From positions 1 through 64,000 of the forward strand of contig JAHFVD010000021.1 of the NCBI GenBank assembly GCA_023264735.1: 64,000 nt of DNA, written 5' to 3'. Both the position numbers and the translations under genes were made by a program. The notes under the pieces were generated by a model. That model saw only the letters and a list, made by a program, of their open reading frames with translations. It was not told where the DNA came from and ran no database searches. Positions 8,758-18,357 of the stretch are shown here, in pieces. Position 1 is the stretch's first letter; each line of letters starts with the position of its first letter. The stretch is from Mycobacterium sp. (GTDB taxonomy: Bacteria > Actinomycetota > Actinomycetes > Mycobacteriales > Mycobacteriaceae).

Positions 8758-8786
8758 GCCAGTTCCCTCTCTTCTTCGTTGCTTCG

Positions 8787-9245
8787 CTAGAAACCGCTGG
8801 CTTGCCAGGAATCATCCGGATAGGGCGGAACCTTGCCCGCGAAGGCGCCGTCAGTGATCGCACACAACGTGTCGCCGATCGTGCCGGCGTTGGCCAGCGG
8901 GCTCACTGTGCCGTCGTCGGCGACACGCGCGACGACGGCTTGCCAGAAGTAGGTGATGCCGCCGTGCTCGTACCAGAGGAACCAATCCTTGTCGCGGTGG
9001 CCGCCGCGGATCAGCCGACGGAACGGCAGCGACGGATCGTCCACGTCGTCGGTGCTGTTGAACGGTGCGCCGATGTCCGCCATGGGGCCGATCAGCGTCT
9101 TCAATGGCGCCGGGAGCTGCGTCACGCTCGATACGTCGGTGACCGGCGTGACCAGCTGGCAGTTGGTGTCGGGCGCCGCGCCGGCGGGCGCCGCGATCAC
9201 CATCGCAACGCTCACCCCGGCGATACCCACGACGAACGCCTTCAT
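8787..9245 (-). CDS. Secreted protein of unknown function
   Basis: 152 residues from an ATG at 9245, which starts a clear signal peptide (MKAFVVGIAGVSVAMVI, cleavage after GAA); the longer ORF would bury it. The mature part holds DTNCQLVTPVTDVSSVTQL, a central FLWYEHGGITYFWQAVVARV segment and a second cysteine in DTLCAI, so one disulfide is possible. I do not recognise the family. It diverges from the GH29 gene with only 29 bp between starts, so the two promoters must overlap. Confidence 0.75.
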   Translation of the reverse strand: MKAFVVGIAGVSVAMVIAAPAGAAPDTNCQLVTPVTDVSSVTQLPAPLKTLIGPMADIGAPFNSTDDVDDPSLPFRRLIRGGHRDKDWFLWYEHGGITYFWQAVVARVADDGTVSPLANAGTIGDTLCAITDGAFAGKVPPYPDDSWQASGF

Positions 9246-9274
9246 CGCAGCCAACCTACGCGTAACCTGCGCCC

Positions 9275-10753
9275 ATGTACGCCCCAACCTGGGAATCGGT
9301 GGGAACGCATCCGCTGCCGGACTGGTACGACGACGCCAAGCTCGGGATCTTCCTGCATTGGGGGCTGTATTCGGTGCCGGGCTGGGCGCCGCAGGTACCC
9401 GACATTCAGCAGCTGCTCAAGACCAGAGGTCCGGCAGACATGTTGCGGGACAACCCCTATGCCGAGTGGTACCTCAACTCCAGCCGGCTGCCGGGTAGCC
9501 CCACCTGGCACCACCAGCGCGACACCTACGGACCCGAGGCCACCTACGACGACTTCGTCACCGCCTTCGACGAGGGCACCGCGGGCGCCGATATGGCCGC
9601 CATTGCCGCGGTATGCCGTGACGCAGGTGCCGGCTACGTGGTGCTCACCACCAAACACCACGACGGCTTCTGCCTGTGGCCCACCGCGCTGGAACATCCC
9701 CGCAAGGGCCGCTACCACGCCCGGCGAGACATCGTGGGCGACCTCCGCAGCGCCGTCCTCGGTGCCGGTTTGCGGATGGGCCTCTACTACTCGGGCGGCT
9801 ACGACTGGCCCTACAACGACGCGCTGTTGGAGAATCCGGCCGACAGCTTTCTCGCCGTGCCGCACACCCCTGATTACCGCCACTACGCGGCCGCACACAT
9901 CAGCGAGCTGATCTCCCGGTATGCGCCCTCGGTACTGTGGAACGACATCTGCTGGCCGGCAGGCGGTGACCTGGCGGAGTTGTTCGCCGAGTACTACAAC
10001 GCTGTGCCCGACGGGGTGATCAACGATCGCTGGATCCAGCCACCCGGGCACCGCGGGGCAGTCACCGACTCACTGGCCCGGATGGGTGGCTCTCTGCTGC
10101 AGCGGTTTTGGTCGCTGATTCCCGACGACCGCAAATCGCTGACGTTCCCGGCCAGCCATCACTACGACATCCGAACCCCGGAGTACGCCCAGTTCGACAG
10201 CATCCAGGACAAGAAGTGGGAGTCCACTCGCGGCGTGGGACATTCGTTCGGCGCCAACCGCAACGAGCGGCCCGAAGACATCGTGACCGCCACCGAACTG
10301 GTCCGCTCCTTCGTCGACATCGTGGCCAAGAATGGCAACCTGCTGATCGGCATCGGCCCCGACGAGCATGGCTGCCTGCCCGACGAGCAGCTGGCACCGC
10401 TGCGTGGACTGGGAGAGTGGTTGCGGCACAACAGCGACGCCGTCTTCGGCACCCGGCCGTGGCACATCGCGCAGACGACCACAACCGAAGGCGGGGCGAT
10501 TCGGTTCACCCAGCGCGACGGTGCTCTCAATGCCGTGCTGCTCGATGTGTCGGCGGCCGAGTTCGGTGTCCGAGGGATCGATGCCACCGACGTGACAGAG
10601 GTGCGGCTACCGGCGCTCGGCGAGCCGGTCGAATGGCGCGTCAGTGACTCGATGCTGCATGTGCGGTTGCCCGACCGGATACCGCCCTCGCCGGCGTACG
10701 TACTCACGCTGGGCCACGGAGCGCGACCGGCCCAGCCGTTGTCGGCCGGCTAG
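9275..10753 (+). CDS. Alpha-L-fucosidase, GH29 family
   Basis: 492 residues. The GH29 barrel is recognisable from WYDDAKLGIFLHWGLYSVPGWAP, YVVLTTKHHDGFCLWP and the nucleophile segment VLWNDICWP, with D224 the likely catalytic nucleophile. A C-terminal beta domain follows (about 400-492). GH29 enzymes release alpha-L-fucose by a retaining mechanism. No signal peptide is visible, so it probably acts on imported fucosides. Its stop codon directly abuts the stop of the convergent ABC ATPase gene. Confidence 0.9.
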   Translation: MYAPTWESVGTHPLPDWYDDAKLGIFLHWGLYSVPGWAPQVPDIQQLLKTRGPADMLRDNPYAEWYLNSSRLPGSPTWHHQRDTYGPEATYDDFVTAFDEGTAGADMAAIAAVCRDAGAGYVVLTTKHHDGFCLWPTALEHPRKGRYHARRDIVGDLRSAVLGAGLRMGLYYSGGYDWPYNDALLENPADSFLAVPHTPDYRHYAAAHISELISRYAPSVLWNDICWPAGGDLAELFAEYYNAVPDGVINDRWIQPPGHRGAVTDSLARMGGSLLQRFWSLIPDDRKSLTFPASHHYDIRTPEYAQFDSIQDKKWESTRGVGHSFGANRNERPEDIVTATELVRSFVDIVAKNGNLLIGIGPDEHGCLPDEQLAPLRGLGEWLRHNSDAVFGTRPWHIAQTTTTEGGAIRFTQRDGALNAVLLDVSAAEFGVRGIDATDVTEVRLPALGEPVEWRVSDSMLHVRLPDRIPPSPAYVLTLGHGARPAQPLSAG

Positions 10754-11527
10754 TCAGAGCACCTTCGACAGGAACTCCTGCAGCCGTGGGCTTTTCGGGC
10801 TGCCGAAGACCTGGTCGGGTGTGTCGTCCTCGACGATGTTGCCGTCGGCCATGAAGATGACTCGGGAAGCCACCTCCCTGGCGAAGCCCATCTCGTGGGT
10901 GACCACCACCATCGTCATGCCGCCCTGGGCGAGTTGGCGCAGCACCTCGAGCACGTCGCCGACCATCTCCGGGTCCAGCGCGCTGGTGGCCTCGTCGAAC
11001 AGCATGATCGACGGGTCCATCGCCAACGCGCGAGCGATCGCCACGCGCTGTTTCTGCCCGCCGGACAGCGTGGCAGGTTTGACGTTGGCCTTCTCGGCCA
11101 GCCCCACCTGGCCGAGAAGCTCCATCGCCTTCTTCTCGGCTGCGGCCTTGCCCATCTTCTTGGTCACCAGCGGTGCCAGGGTGATGTTCTGCAGCACCGT
11201 CATATGCGGGAACAGGTTGAAGTGCTGGAACACCATGCCGATGTGCTGACGCACCTTGTCCAGGTCGACCTTGCGGTCGGTGAGGTCGAAATGGTCGACC
11301 ACCACCTTGCCCGCGGTGATGTCCTCCAGCTTGTTCAGGCAGCGCAGGAACGTCGACTTGCCTGAGCCCGACGGCCCGATGACGCAGACCACTTCGCCTT
11401 GTTTGATGTCGGTGGTGATGCCGTCGAGCACCACCAGCTCGCCGAAGGCCTTCTTGAGGTTCTCGATCTGGATCTTGACGGTGCCCGCCGGCTCGGCGGC
11501 TGCGGTCTCGGGGACGAGGTCGGTCAT
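10754..11527 (-). CDS. Polar amino-acid ABC transporter ATP-binding protein (GlnQ type)
   Basis: 257 residues from ATG at 11527; the ATGA overlap with the upstream gene stop makes this start secure. It has Walker A GPSGSGKS (51-58), signature LSGGQKQR, Walker [14 protein letters not shown] and the H-loop VVTHE. It energises uptake of a polar amino acid, likely glutamine or glutamate type, with the fused binding protein/permease encoded just upstream. Confidence 0.93.
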   Translation of the reverse strand: MTDLVPETAAAEPAGTVKIQIENLKKAFGELVVLDGITTDIKQGEVVCVIGPSGSGKSTFLRCLNKLEDITAGKVVVDHFDLTDRKVDLDKVRQHIGMVFQHFNLFPHMTVLQNITLAPLVTKKMGKAAAEKKAMELLGQVGLAEKANVKPATLSGGQKQRVAIARALAMDPSIMLFDEATSALDPEMVGDVLEVLRQLAQGGMTMVVVTHEMGFAREVASRVIFMADGNIVEDDTPDQVFGSPKSPRLQEFLSKVL

Positions 11528-12993
11528 TTCACGATCCTTTTCTCGAGGCGGTCCGAGAGTTTGGTGAGCGCCATGATGACGATGAAGTAGATGATGCCGA
11601 TGATCAGCCACATCTCGAACGACTTGTAGTTGCCCGCGATGATGATCCGCCCGGTCTGGGTCAGTTCTGCGATGCCGATGACGGACAGGATCGAGGTGTC
11701 CTTCAACGTGATCACGAACTGGTTGATGTAGGACGGAATCATCGTCCGGATTGCTTGCGGCAGAATCACTTTTCGCATCGTCGACAAATAGCCGATGCCG
11801 AGGCTGCGGGCCGCCTCCATCTGCCCCTTGTCGACGGATTGGATTCCGCCGCGCACGATCTCGGTCATGTAGGCGCCGGCGTTCAATGACAGCGTGATGA
11901 CGCCTGCCGTCAGCGCGCTCATCTGGAAATCGAGGGCCGTCGGTATGCCGAAGTAGATGAAGAAGGCCTGCACCAGCAGTGGGGTGCCGCGGAAGATGTC
12001 GACGAAGGTGGTGCCGATGGCGCGCAACCAGATCGACCGCGACACCCTGGCCAGCCCGAAGATCACGCCGAGAATCAGCGCGAAGAAGATCGAGATGACC
12101 GTGAGGAAGATCGTCATCTTCAGGCCCTCGAGCAGCAATGGGTAGGTGCTCTTGATCAGCCCGAGATACGAGGTGTCGTCGGTGTTGGCCTTATCGCTGA
12201 GGTAGGTGTTGATGATCTCGTCGTAGCGGCCGGACTTCTTGAGGTTGTCCAAGCCGGCGTTGAACTTCGAGATGAGTTCGGCATTGCGGCCCTTGTTCAC
12301 CGCGAACCCGTAGCCGGTGGGGTCTTCCTTGGGCCCCACGGTCTTGAACCCGCTGCCCTGCGCGATGTTGTACAACAGCACCGGGTAGTCCTCGAACGCG
12401 GCCTGCGAGTTACCGGTCTTCACCTCGTCGAACATCGACGACGAGTCCGCGAACGAAACAACCTGGAAGCCGTACTTGTCCTTGATGGAGTTGGCGAAGG
12501 TCGCGCCCTGGGTGCCGTTCTTGACGGCCACCTTCTTGCCGCGCAAATCGTCATAGGACTTGATGTCGTTGTTGTTCTTCAGCACCGCCATCTGAATGCC
12601 GGACTCGAAGTAAGGTTCGGAGAAGTCGAAGACCTGCTTGCGCTTGTCGGTGATGGACATGCCGGCGATCACGCCGTCGACCTGGTTGGCCTGCACGGCC
12701 TGCAGTGCGGCGTCGAAGCCAAGCGGTTTGATGTCGACCTTGAACTTCTGGTCGTCGGCGATCGCGCGGATGAGATCCATGTCGATTCCGACGAAATTGC
12801 CTTGCTTGTCCTGGAATTCGAACGGCGCGAAGGTGGTGTCGGTGGCGATCAGATACGTCTCACCGTCGGCGGACGCCCGGGCAGGTGCGAACATGCCCGC
12901 GGCTAACACCGCCAGTAGAGCGGCCAGCACCATGGTGGCAGCTGCCGGCCGACTACCTCGTCGAGAAATTCGCCGTAACCATCTGGTTGACAT
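11524..12993 (-). CDS. Fused amino-acid binding protein and ABC permease (GlnH-GlnP type)
   Basis: 489 residues. A signal sequence (residues 1-43) leads into a SBP-3 amino-acid binding domain (about 45-275: [44 protein letters not shown]). A HisM-type permease domain follows (about 285-489) with four or five membrane helices and the EAA loop [23 protein letters not shown]. The fusion tethers the receptor to the membrane pore. It overlaps the ATPase gene by four bases and forms a two-gene operon with it. Confidence 0.93.
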   Translation of the reverse strand: MSTRWLRRISRRGSRPAAATMVLAALLAVLAAGMFAPARASADGETYLIATDTTFAPFEFQDKQGNFVGIDMDLIRAIADDQKFKVDIKPLGFDAALQAVQANQVDGVIAGMSITDKRKQVFDFSEPYFESGIQMAVLKNNNDIKSYDDLRGKKVAVKNGTQGATFANSIKDKYGFQVVSFADSSSMFDEVKTGNSQAAFEDYPVLLYNIAQGSGFKTVGPKEDPTGYGFAVNKGRNAELISKFNAGLDNLKKSGRYDEIINTYLSDKANTDDTSYLGLIKSTYPLLLEGLKMTIFLTVISIFFALILGVIFGLARVSRSIWLRAIGTTFVDIFRGTPLLVQAFFIYFGIPTALDFQMSALTAGVITLSLNAGAYMTEIVRGGIQSVDKGQMEAARSLGIGYLSTMRKVILPQAIRTMIPSYINQFVITLKDTSILSVIGIAELTQTGRIIIAGNYKSFEMWLIIGIIYFIVIMALTKLSDRLEKRIVK

Positions 12994-13138
12994 GCGGTTC
13001 CCTCCCGTTTCCCGATCATGGGTGCGTGGTTCACGCTAACGCCATGGCGTGCCGCGTGCTCGGGTTAACCGCGAATCGCTGGCGGGGTGACGCGATGTGG
13101 GTCAGGCTGGGGCGCAACCATCGACGACGAGGAGTGCC

Positions 13139-13588
13139 ATGACCGTCCGACTATTGACCGTCGTGGGGTTCGCCGTCGCACTGTGCGCAGCGATGCCCGC
13201 CATGACCGCCGGGGCGACACCACCCGACGGCGACGCCGCGCGCACCGATATCGCCAAGGGCACCACCGAGACGCCGGTGTCGATCACCACGGACGGCCCG
13301 ACGACGCTGATCGTCGGAAGCCTCGTCCTGCAGCCGGGCGCGTCCAGCGGCTGGCATACCCATCCCGGCACCGAGATGTCAGTGATCACCGGTGGATCGG
13401 TGGCGCTGCAGACCGCCAGCGCGTGTGGCCCGGTGACTTATGGTGCCGGGCAGGCGGTGTACATCCCGGCGGGGGTGCCGCACCGGGTGGTCAACGAGTC
13501 GGGATCCGACGCGCAGGTGGTACTCACCTACACGATTCCCATGGATGCGCCCGTTCGCGGGGACGCTCCCGACGTGTGCGCGAACTAG
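13139..13588 (+). CDS. Exported cupin-domain protein
   Basis: 149 residues from an ATG at 13139 with GAGGAG just upstream. A signal peptide (cleavage near AGA, about residue 25) precedes one cupin fold with the metal-ligand motif GWHTHPGTEMSVITGG and the second motif AVYIPAGVPHRVVN, so a metal site is likely. The protein ends with a cysteine (DVCAN) and has one at ASACGP. The reaction is unknown. It precedes the PaaK-like gene by 14 bp and may share its transcript. Confidence 0.83.
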   Translation: MTVRLLTVVGFAVALCAAMPAMTAGATPPDGDAARTDIAKGTTETPVSITTDGPTTLIVGSLVLQPGASSGWHTHPGTEMSVITGGSVALQTASACGPVTYGAGQAVYIPAGVPHRVVNESGSDAQVVLTYTIPMDAPVRGDAPDVCAN

Positions 13589-13602
13589 GACCGGATCCGT
13601 AG

Positions 13603-14955
13603 ATGGGGGAGTCCAACCCACGCGCTGTCTACGAACGTGTCCGCGCCGCACACCTGGCGGCGGTCTCAGCGGCACTCGACGACCATGTCGGTCGCCTGGA
13701 ATGGTCACGCGCACAGATCGAACGGCATCGCGACAATCGGTTGCGGGCGCTGCTGGCCTATGCCCGGGAGCGGTCGCCATTTCACGCCAAGCGGCTGCAC
13801 GGCGTCGAGGACCTGGCCTCGGCGCCGATCATGACCAAGCAGCAAGCCCAGGAGCACTGGGACTCCGTCATCACCGTGCCCGATCTGGACCGCGCCGGAG
13901 CGGAGCGGATTCTGGCTGACCAACAATGGTTTTCGTACACCGGCCACGATCAGCAGGTCTTCAGCTCGGGCGGATCCAGCGGCGTTCGCGGTGTCTATGT
14001 CTGGGATTGGCCGTTCTTCATCAGTGCCGCCTGCCTCGCGTGGCGGATGCAGGCTCGCGACGAACAGCGCGCACCGACGGCCGACAGCCGGTTGGCCGTC
14101 CTGACCGCCGCCGTTGCGCCGCACGCCAGTACGCCGCTGTTCGACGTACCGACCGCCACGGGAATGCGCACGACGGTGATCGAGGCAGGCGCGCCGTTCG
14201 AGCAAGTGCTGGCCGAGGTGGGCGCCCTCGCGCCCACCCACCTCGTCGGCTATGCGACGGTGGTCGGCCGGCTCGCCCGGGCGACGCTGGCCGGCGAGCT
14301 GGCGATCCGGCCACGCCGGGTCAGTACGAATTCCGAACCGCTGTTACCCGAAGACCGCGATGCCATCGTGCAGGCCTGGGGCGCGACCGTCCACAACCTT
14401 TGGGGCTCAACCGAGATCGGTGTTCAGGCGGTCGGCTGCGGTCATGGTGACGGGCTGCATGTCTGCGAGGACGAGGTGATCCTCGAACGCGTCGACGCCG
14501 ATGGCGTTCCGGTGGGCCCCGACGAACCGGCAGCCCGCACGCTGGCCACCGGCCTGGCCAACCGAACCTTTCCCTTCATTCGGTACGACCTGGGCGACGA
14601 GATCGCCTTCCTGCCAGGCGAATGCCCCTGCGGCAGTGCGTTCCTGCGGATCGCCGACGTCACCGGGCGCCGTGACGACGACTTCTCCTACGGTGCGATC
14701 ACCGTGCCGGCCAGTGCTTTTCGGCACGTATTGGGTACCGATCCACGGATCACCGAATATCAGGTCACGCAAACGGCGACGGGTGCGGCGATCCTCGTCG
14801 TCGGCACCCCCGATATCGCCGCGCTGTCTGGTGCGGTCGAGGGCGCGGTGCGCCGCTACGGATTGCCGCGCCCGCAGATCAGTGTCGCGGTGGTCGATGC
14901 GCTTGCGCGTCACCAGTCGACCGGCAAGCTGACCCGATTCGTCCCCCTGCGTTGA
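13603..14955 (+). CDS. PaaK-like adenylate-forming enzyme (phenylacetate-CoA ligase family)
   Basis: 450 residues, cytoplasmic. ANL-superfamily features are visible: the phosphate-binding loop FSSGGSSGVRG, the NLWGSTEIGVQAVGC A5-type motif, FIRYDLGDEI, a C-x-C pair in GECPCGSAF, and the C-terminal lysine in HQSTGKLTRF. The length and the N-terminal helix bundle (YERVRAAHLAAVSAAL, LLAYARERSPFHAKRL) match PaaK and F390-synthetase-like proteins. It should adenylate a carboxylic acid, probably making a thioester; substrate unknown. Confidence 0.85.
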   Translation: MGESNPRAVYERVRAAHLAAVSAALDDHVGRLEWSRAQIERHRDNRLRALLAYARERSPFHAKRLHGVEDLASAPIMTKQQAQEHWDSVITVPDLDRAGAERILADQQWFSYTGHDQQVFSSGGSSGVRGVYVWDWPFFISAACLAWRMQARDEQRAPTADSRLAVLTAAVAPHASTPLFDVPTATGMRTTVIEAGAPFEQVLAEVGALAPTHLVGYATVVGRLARATLAGELAIRPRRVSTNSEPLLPEDRDAIVQAWGATVHNLWGSTEIGVQAVGCGHGDGLHVCEDEVILERVDADGVPVGPDEPAARTLATGLANRTFPFIRYDLGDEIAFLPGECPCGSAFLRIADVTGRRDDDFSYGAITVPASAFRHVLGTDPRITEYQVTQTATGAAILVVGTPDIAALSGAVEGAVRRYGLPRPQISVAVVDALARHQSTGKLTRFVPLR

Positions 14956-14958
14956 TCC

Positions 14959-15630
14959 TCAGTCCTGCTCGACGGTGTTCCCGAAACCGGACTTGTTGAT
15001 CTTCGGCGAGCCACCGCGGTAGGTGACCTTGTTGTCCATCCCGGAGGCATCGATGGTGTCGGCGGCATCGATCGTCACGACGTTGTTCATGCCGGACACC
15101 TGAACGAGCGTGCAGTGCCCGGTGATCGCCACCGTGTTGTTCATGCCGCTGATGGTGACGACGCTGTCGTCGCAGGCAAGCTCCTTGTTCGCGTTGACAC
15201 CGGCCACGCTTTGGCTGGCCCCCGGCGCGGGGGTCGCCACCGTTGCCGCCGAACTGGACGGACCTGGGGGAACGGGGGTGGCGCGGCTGGGCCGGGTGGC
15301 CGTGGTGAACGTGCCACCACCGCCGGAAATGCTCGGGAAGCCGGGCGCCGAGCGGTTGGCCAAGTTGGTCCACACGATCACACCACCGCCGACGAACAAG
15401 CCAACCACCAACAGCACCAGCACAATCCAGCCGACGCGGAGGCCGGACGAGGACGACGGAACCGACGGCGGCGGCATCGGCGGGCCGTAGTAGCCGGGTG
15501 GGGGCGGTGGCGGCGGAGGCGGCCAGCCACCGGGAGAGCCGGCGGTCCCCAGTTCACTGGTCTGTGCCTGGTTGGTCAGCGGACGTTCGAGTTCCTGGAT
15601 GCGCTTCTCGGGGTCGTCATCTGGGTTCAT
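14959..15630 (-). CDS. Membrane-anchored DUF3060 protein with proline-rich N-terminus
   Basis: 223 residues. A cytoplasmic proline-rich tail (nine prolines in a row near residue 37) leads to one transmembrane helix (about 66-90), a low-complexity Ser/Thr/Pro linker, then a C-terminal repeat-rich domain with three SGMNN/SGMDN-type turns (VTISGMNNTVAITG, VQVSGMNNVVTID, IDASGMDNKVTYRG) typical of DUF3060 in mycobacteria. The domain probably folds as a small beta-solenoid outside the membrane. Function unknown. It is convergent with the PaaK-like gene, three bases apart. Confidence 0.85.
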   Translation of the reverse strand: MNPDDDPEKRIQELERPLTNQAQTSELGTAGSPGGWPPPPPPPPPGYYGPPMPPPSVPSSSSGLRVGWIVLVLLVVGLFVGGGVIVWTNLANRSAPGFPSISGGGGTFTTATRPSRATPVPPGPSSSAATVATPAPGASQSVAGVNANKELACDDSVVTISGMNNTVAITGHCTLVQVSGMNNVVTIDAADTIDASGMDNKVTYRGGSPKINKSGFGNTVEQD

Positions 15631-15702
15631 CGGCTCGTGCTCCTCGATCAGGTTTCCGACAGACTATTGCGCCAGACGTCCTCGGGTCGGTATACCGGCC
15701 AC

Positions 15703-16188
15703 GTGACTGCCCCCGGCCGTGCGTATCGCGTGTTGCTCACCCAGGGCACGTTGTTCACGACGGGCACTCAGTTTGGCCAACGTGTCGGTGGTGTTGCCGT
15801 TCATCTGCGCCCAGGAGGGCTACTACTGGGCCGGCCGGCCTGCTCTATCCCGCGTACTGCATCGGGATCGTCGGCGGCAACTGGGGCATGTTGATCAACA
15901 TCGCGTTGCTGGGCGCGGCGGCCGCCGCGATCTGCGTGGTGATGGAGTACCGCCAGGACCTCGACCACATCTGGATCTACGGCATTGTGTTCATCCCTGC
16001 TGGGTTTCGGGTCGCTGTTAATCGCTGTCGAATCCTCGGTACTCGGTGCGGCACTGGGTGCGGTCGCCCAGAGCGAGGCGGTGGTCGGTCCGATCATCAC
16101 GATCATGGGCCTCAACATCGTCGCTGGGGTTGCGGCGGTGTGGGTCGCGCCGTCGGTGCAGCGGATGAGTTCAGTTCGGGAGCAGTAG
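15703..16188 (+). pseudogene. Degraded membrane-transporter gene (MFS-like), several frameshifts
   Basis: Transporter-like membrane sequence continues only if the frame is changed repeatedly. It runs from a GTG at 15703 (GRAYRVLLTQGTLFTTGTQF), to LANVSVVLPFICAQEGYYWAG, to GLLYPAYCIGIVGGNWG and ALLGAAAAAICVVMEYRQDLDHIWIYGIVFIPAGF, then to GSLLIAVESSVLGAALGAVAQSEAVVGPIITIMGLNIVAG ending at 16188. The total of about 160 codons is far too short for an MFS protein, so internal deletions are likely too. It overlaps the end of the convergent TetR gene by 18 bp. Confidence 0.7.
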
Positions 16189-16767
16189 CCGGACGGCATG
16201 GGCGACGACGGCGTCAATATCGTCTCCGAGGGTGCCGGCCAGCCATTGCTGTGCCAGCTCGGCCATCGCGCCTGCATACATCGCGGCACCGACTTCCGTT
16301 GCCACCCGGTCGGATTCGGGTGCGGTCCGGCGCTGCTCGTCGAGGACGAGCTCGCGCACGTGGTCCTGGGCGATGGTACGTCGCGCAGCCAGCACGGGGT
16401 TGGTGCGGGCCTCGGTGAACAGGATCTTGCCGCGGCGCGGGTCGGCTGAGCTGAAGTCGAGCACGGCGCGGATGCCCGCGCGCAGCCGCGAACGTTCGTC
16501 GCGGGTACTTGTCATCGCTGTGGTCAAGATGCCGCCGAGTTCGACGGCCACCTCGTCGTAGACCGCACCCAGCAGCGCGTCGGTGTCGGTGAAGCTCTCG
16601 TAGAAGTAGCGGGTGTTCAGTTCGGCCGCGCGGCATACCGACCGGACGGACACCGCGGCTTCACCGCCGTCGCCGAACAAGCCAAACGCGGCGCGAACCA
16701 GCAGCGTGCGCCGCTCGGCCTGGCGGTCGGCGGGAGAAACCCCGGCCCACCGGGTGGCACTCGGCAT
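16171..16767 (-). CDS. TetR-family transcriptional regulator
   Basis: 198 residues. The N-terminal helix-turn-helix spans about residues 20-65 (LLVRAAFGLFGDGGEAAVSVRSVCRAAELNTRYFYESFTDTDALL). The C-terminal ligand-binding domain is all helical. It is divergent from the MpaB-family gene, and the 94-bp gap holds a strong 28-bp palindrome, so it most likely represses its own gene and that oxygenase until an unknown ligand binds. Confidence 0.92.
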   Translation of the reverse strand: MPSATRWAGVSPADRQAERRTLLVRAAFGLFGDGGEAAVSVRSVCRAAELNTRYFYESFTDTDALLGAVYDEVAVELGGILTTAMTSTRDERSRLRAGIRAVLDFSSADPRRGKILFTEARTNPVLAARRTIAQDHVRELVLDEQRRTAPESDRVATEVGAAMYAGAMAELAQQWLAGTLGDDIDAVVAHAVRLLLPN

Positions 16768-16804
16768 GGGCCGAGGATATACCGGCTGGCGGCCGATACC
16801 GTGC

Positions 16805-16832
16805 TATTTTGGTTACAGTCGTGACCAAAATA
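16805..16832. promoter_or_regulatory. 28-bp palindrome, probable TetR operator
   Basis: TATTTTGGTTAC (16805-16816) and GTGACCAAAATA (16821-16832) are inverted repeats matching at 11 of 12 positions around the spacer AGTC. It is the only strong symmetry in the gap between the TetR gene and the MpaB-family gene and stands out as AT-rich in GC-rich DNA. Confidence 0.7.
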
Positions 16833-16861
16833 ACGTGCCTCCGGAAAAGGAGCCAGCCGAG

Positions 16862-17866
16862 ATGAAACTGCTGCTGCCGCACCAACTTCTCGAAAACAAG
16901 GTCAGATCCGACTTCGACAAGAACATCAGGAGCCAGTTCTTCCGCGGCCTGGAGTTCGCCGGCCCCGAGGGCGACCCGGGCTGGTTCGGACCTGGCAGTG
17001 CGGTCTGGCATGTGCACTCGCACACCTCGGCGCTGATCTTCGGGCTGCAGTGTGCTGCCTTCATCGAGCGGTTCGACCCCAGCATCTACTGGATGGGCTC
17101 CGACCACTCCCGGGTCGCCCAACGCGACGAGGACGGCAACCCCACCGGCAAGCTCGACCTCAAGGGCTCCGGTGTGCGGTTGGCACACTCCGTGGCGTTC
17201 TTCATCGGGACTGCGTACGGGTCCACCGCGACCGCCGAACGCATGGCGCAGGCGGTGCGGGCCATGCACCACACCATCAAGGGGGTGCGCCCCGACGGCC
17301 TGGCCTACGACGCCGACGACCCGGAGTGGCTGCGCTGGAACTACGCCACCGTGGTCTGGGGCATCGCGACCGGCCACGAGCTCTATCACCCCACTCCGCT
17401 ACGGAACATCGACCGCTACTACGGCGAGTTCGTGCGGGTCGGCCACGCACTGGGCGGTACGGACCTTCCTTCGACCAAGGACGAGACGCTGGACTGCCTG
17501 CGTTCCTACCTGCCGAAGTTGGCGCTGACCCACGGTGCCGCCCAGTTCACCGGGGCGAACCTGATGGAGAATCCCGATGTCCCGCAGGAGGCCAAGTTCT
17601 TCGACTGGGCCATTCGCGACAGCATGCCGGATTGGGCGGCCGACATGATTGCGTACCGTCCGCCGCACCCGATCGAACGTGGCGCCCGACGTGCCGCCAC
17701 CTGGGTGGCACTCAACGGCGCAGGGGCGGCGATGGGACCGCTGCCGGAGTTCAAGCAAGCCCAGCAGCGGGTCGCCAACGGCACAACTGTCGCCCATACC
17801 GAGCCGGCCTATGTTCTCGGCAGCGATCCGCTGCGCGGCCGCGAGGCCGTCGAGCAGATGGTGTGA
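16862..17866 (+). CDS. Oxygenase MpaB family protein (DUF2236)
   Basis: 334 residues from an ATG at 16862 with AAGGAG upstream. The sequence has the DUF2236 layout: WHVHSHTSALIFGLQCAAFIERFDP, RLAHSVAFFIGTAYGSTATAERMAQAVRAMHHTIKGV, YDADDPEWLRWNYATVVWG, and GHELYHPTPLRNIDRYYGEF. Relatives include the MpaB side-chain oxygenase of mycophenolic acid synthesis and latex-clearing proteins, which are heme-type enzymes; the heme role is family knowledge. Substrate unknown. The divergent TetR gene and palindrome suggest inducible expression. Confidence 0.85.
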   Translation: MKLLLPHQLLENKVRSDFDKNIRSQFFRGLEFAGPEGDPGWFGPGSAVWHVHSHTSALIFGLQCAAFIERFDPSIYWMGSDHSRVAQRDEDGNPTGKLDLKGSGVRLAHSVAFFIGTAYGSTATAERMAQAVRAMHHTIKGVRPDGLAYDADDPEWLRWNYATVVWGIATGHELYHPTPLRNIDRYYGEFVRVGHALGGTDLPSTKDETLDCLRSYLPKLALTHGAAQFTGANLMENPDVPQEAKFFDWAIRDSMPDWAADMIAYRPPHPIERGARRAATWVALNGAGAAMGPLPEFKQAQQRVANGTTVAHTEPAYVLGSDPLRGREAVEQMV

Positions 17867-18357
17867 TCTGGACCACTAGCGAATTGTTGAGACGCGCTCG
17901 CTAACCATGCCGATCAGCGAACTTGATCGGGATCAAGATCGAGAGTCTGACTACCTGGCCGCCGGAGGGCTGCCGGACCGTCAATAACCTAAGGAATTTC
18001 CTTAAGAATTTAGACGCGACTGAGGCATTGTGATTTCGGCCTCTTTTGGCTGTGGCGGAGTAAGAAAATCTAAGCTCACGGCTCGTTCAAGCACGTGATT
18101 GGGGATCTTGAGTTTATCTGAATGGGCAGCTCAAAGCCTATTTGTGAGACTCGCCCCAGGCATTGCAACGAATTGATAACGATCCCTGCCTTAGCGCTTC
18201 CTGAGATCGGCGGGGTGCTTGGGAATTGGGTTCTGAAAAGCCACGAATTCTCCATGAATCGACTAGCTACACTCGTCCCAGGCGGTTACCGCCAGGTAAC
18301 GCAACAACAAACAAAGACAATGTCCGGCCGTATTCAGGCCGACGGAGGTACGAGATC
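17867..18357. promoter_or_regulatory. 491-bp intergenic region with three palindromes
   Basis: No gene is supported here; composition is less GC-rich than the flanks. Three short perfect inverted repeats stand out: CTTGATC-GG-GATCAAG (17922-17937), TAAGGAA-T-TTCCTTA (17990-18004) and GTTACC-GCCA-GGTAAC (18285-18300). The last lies about 60 bp before the beta-propeller start, which has its own GGAGG. The first may belong to the 3' end of the MpaB-family transcript. Confidence 0.5.
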
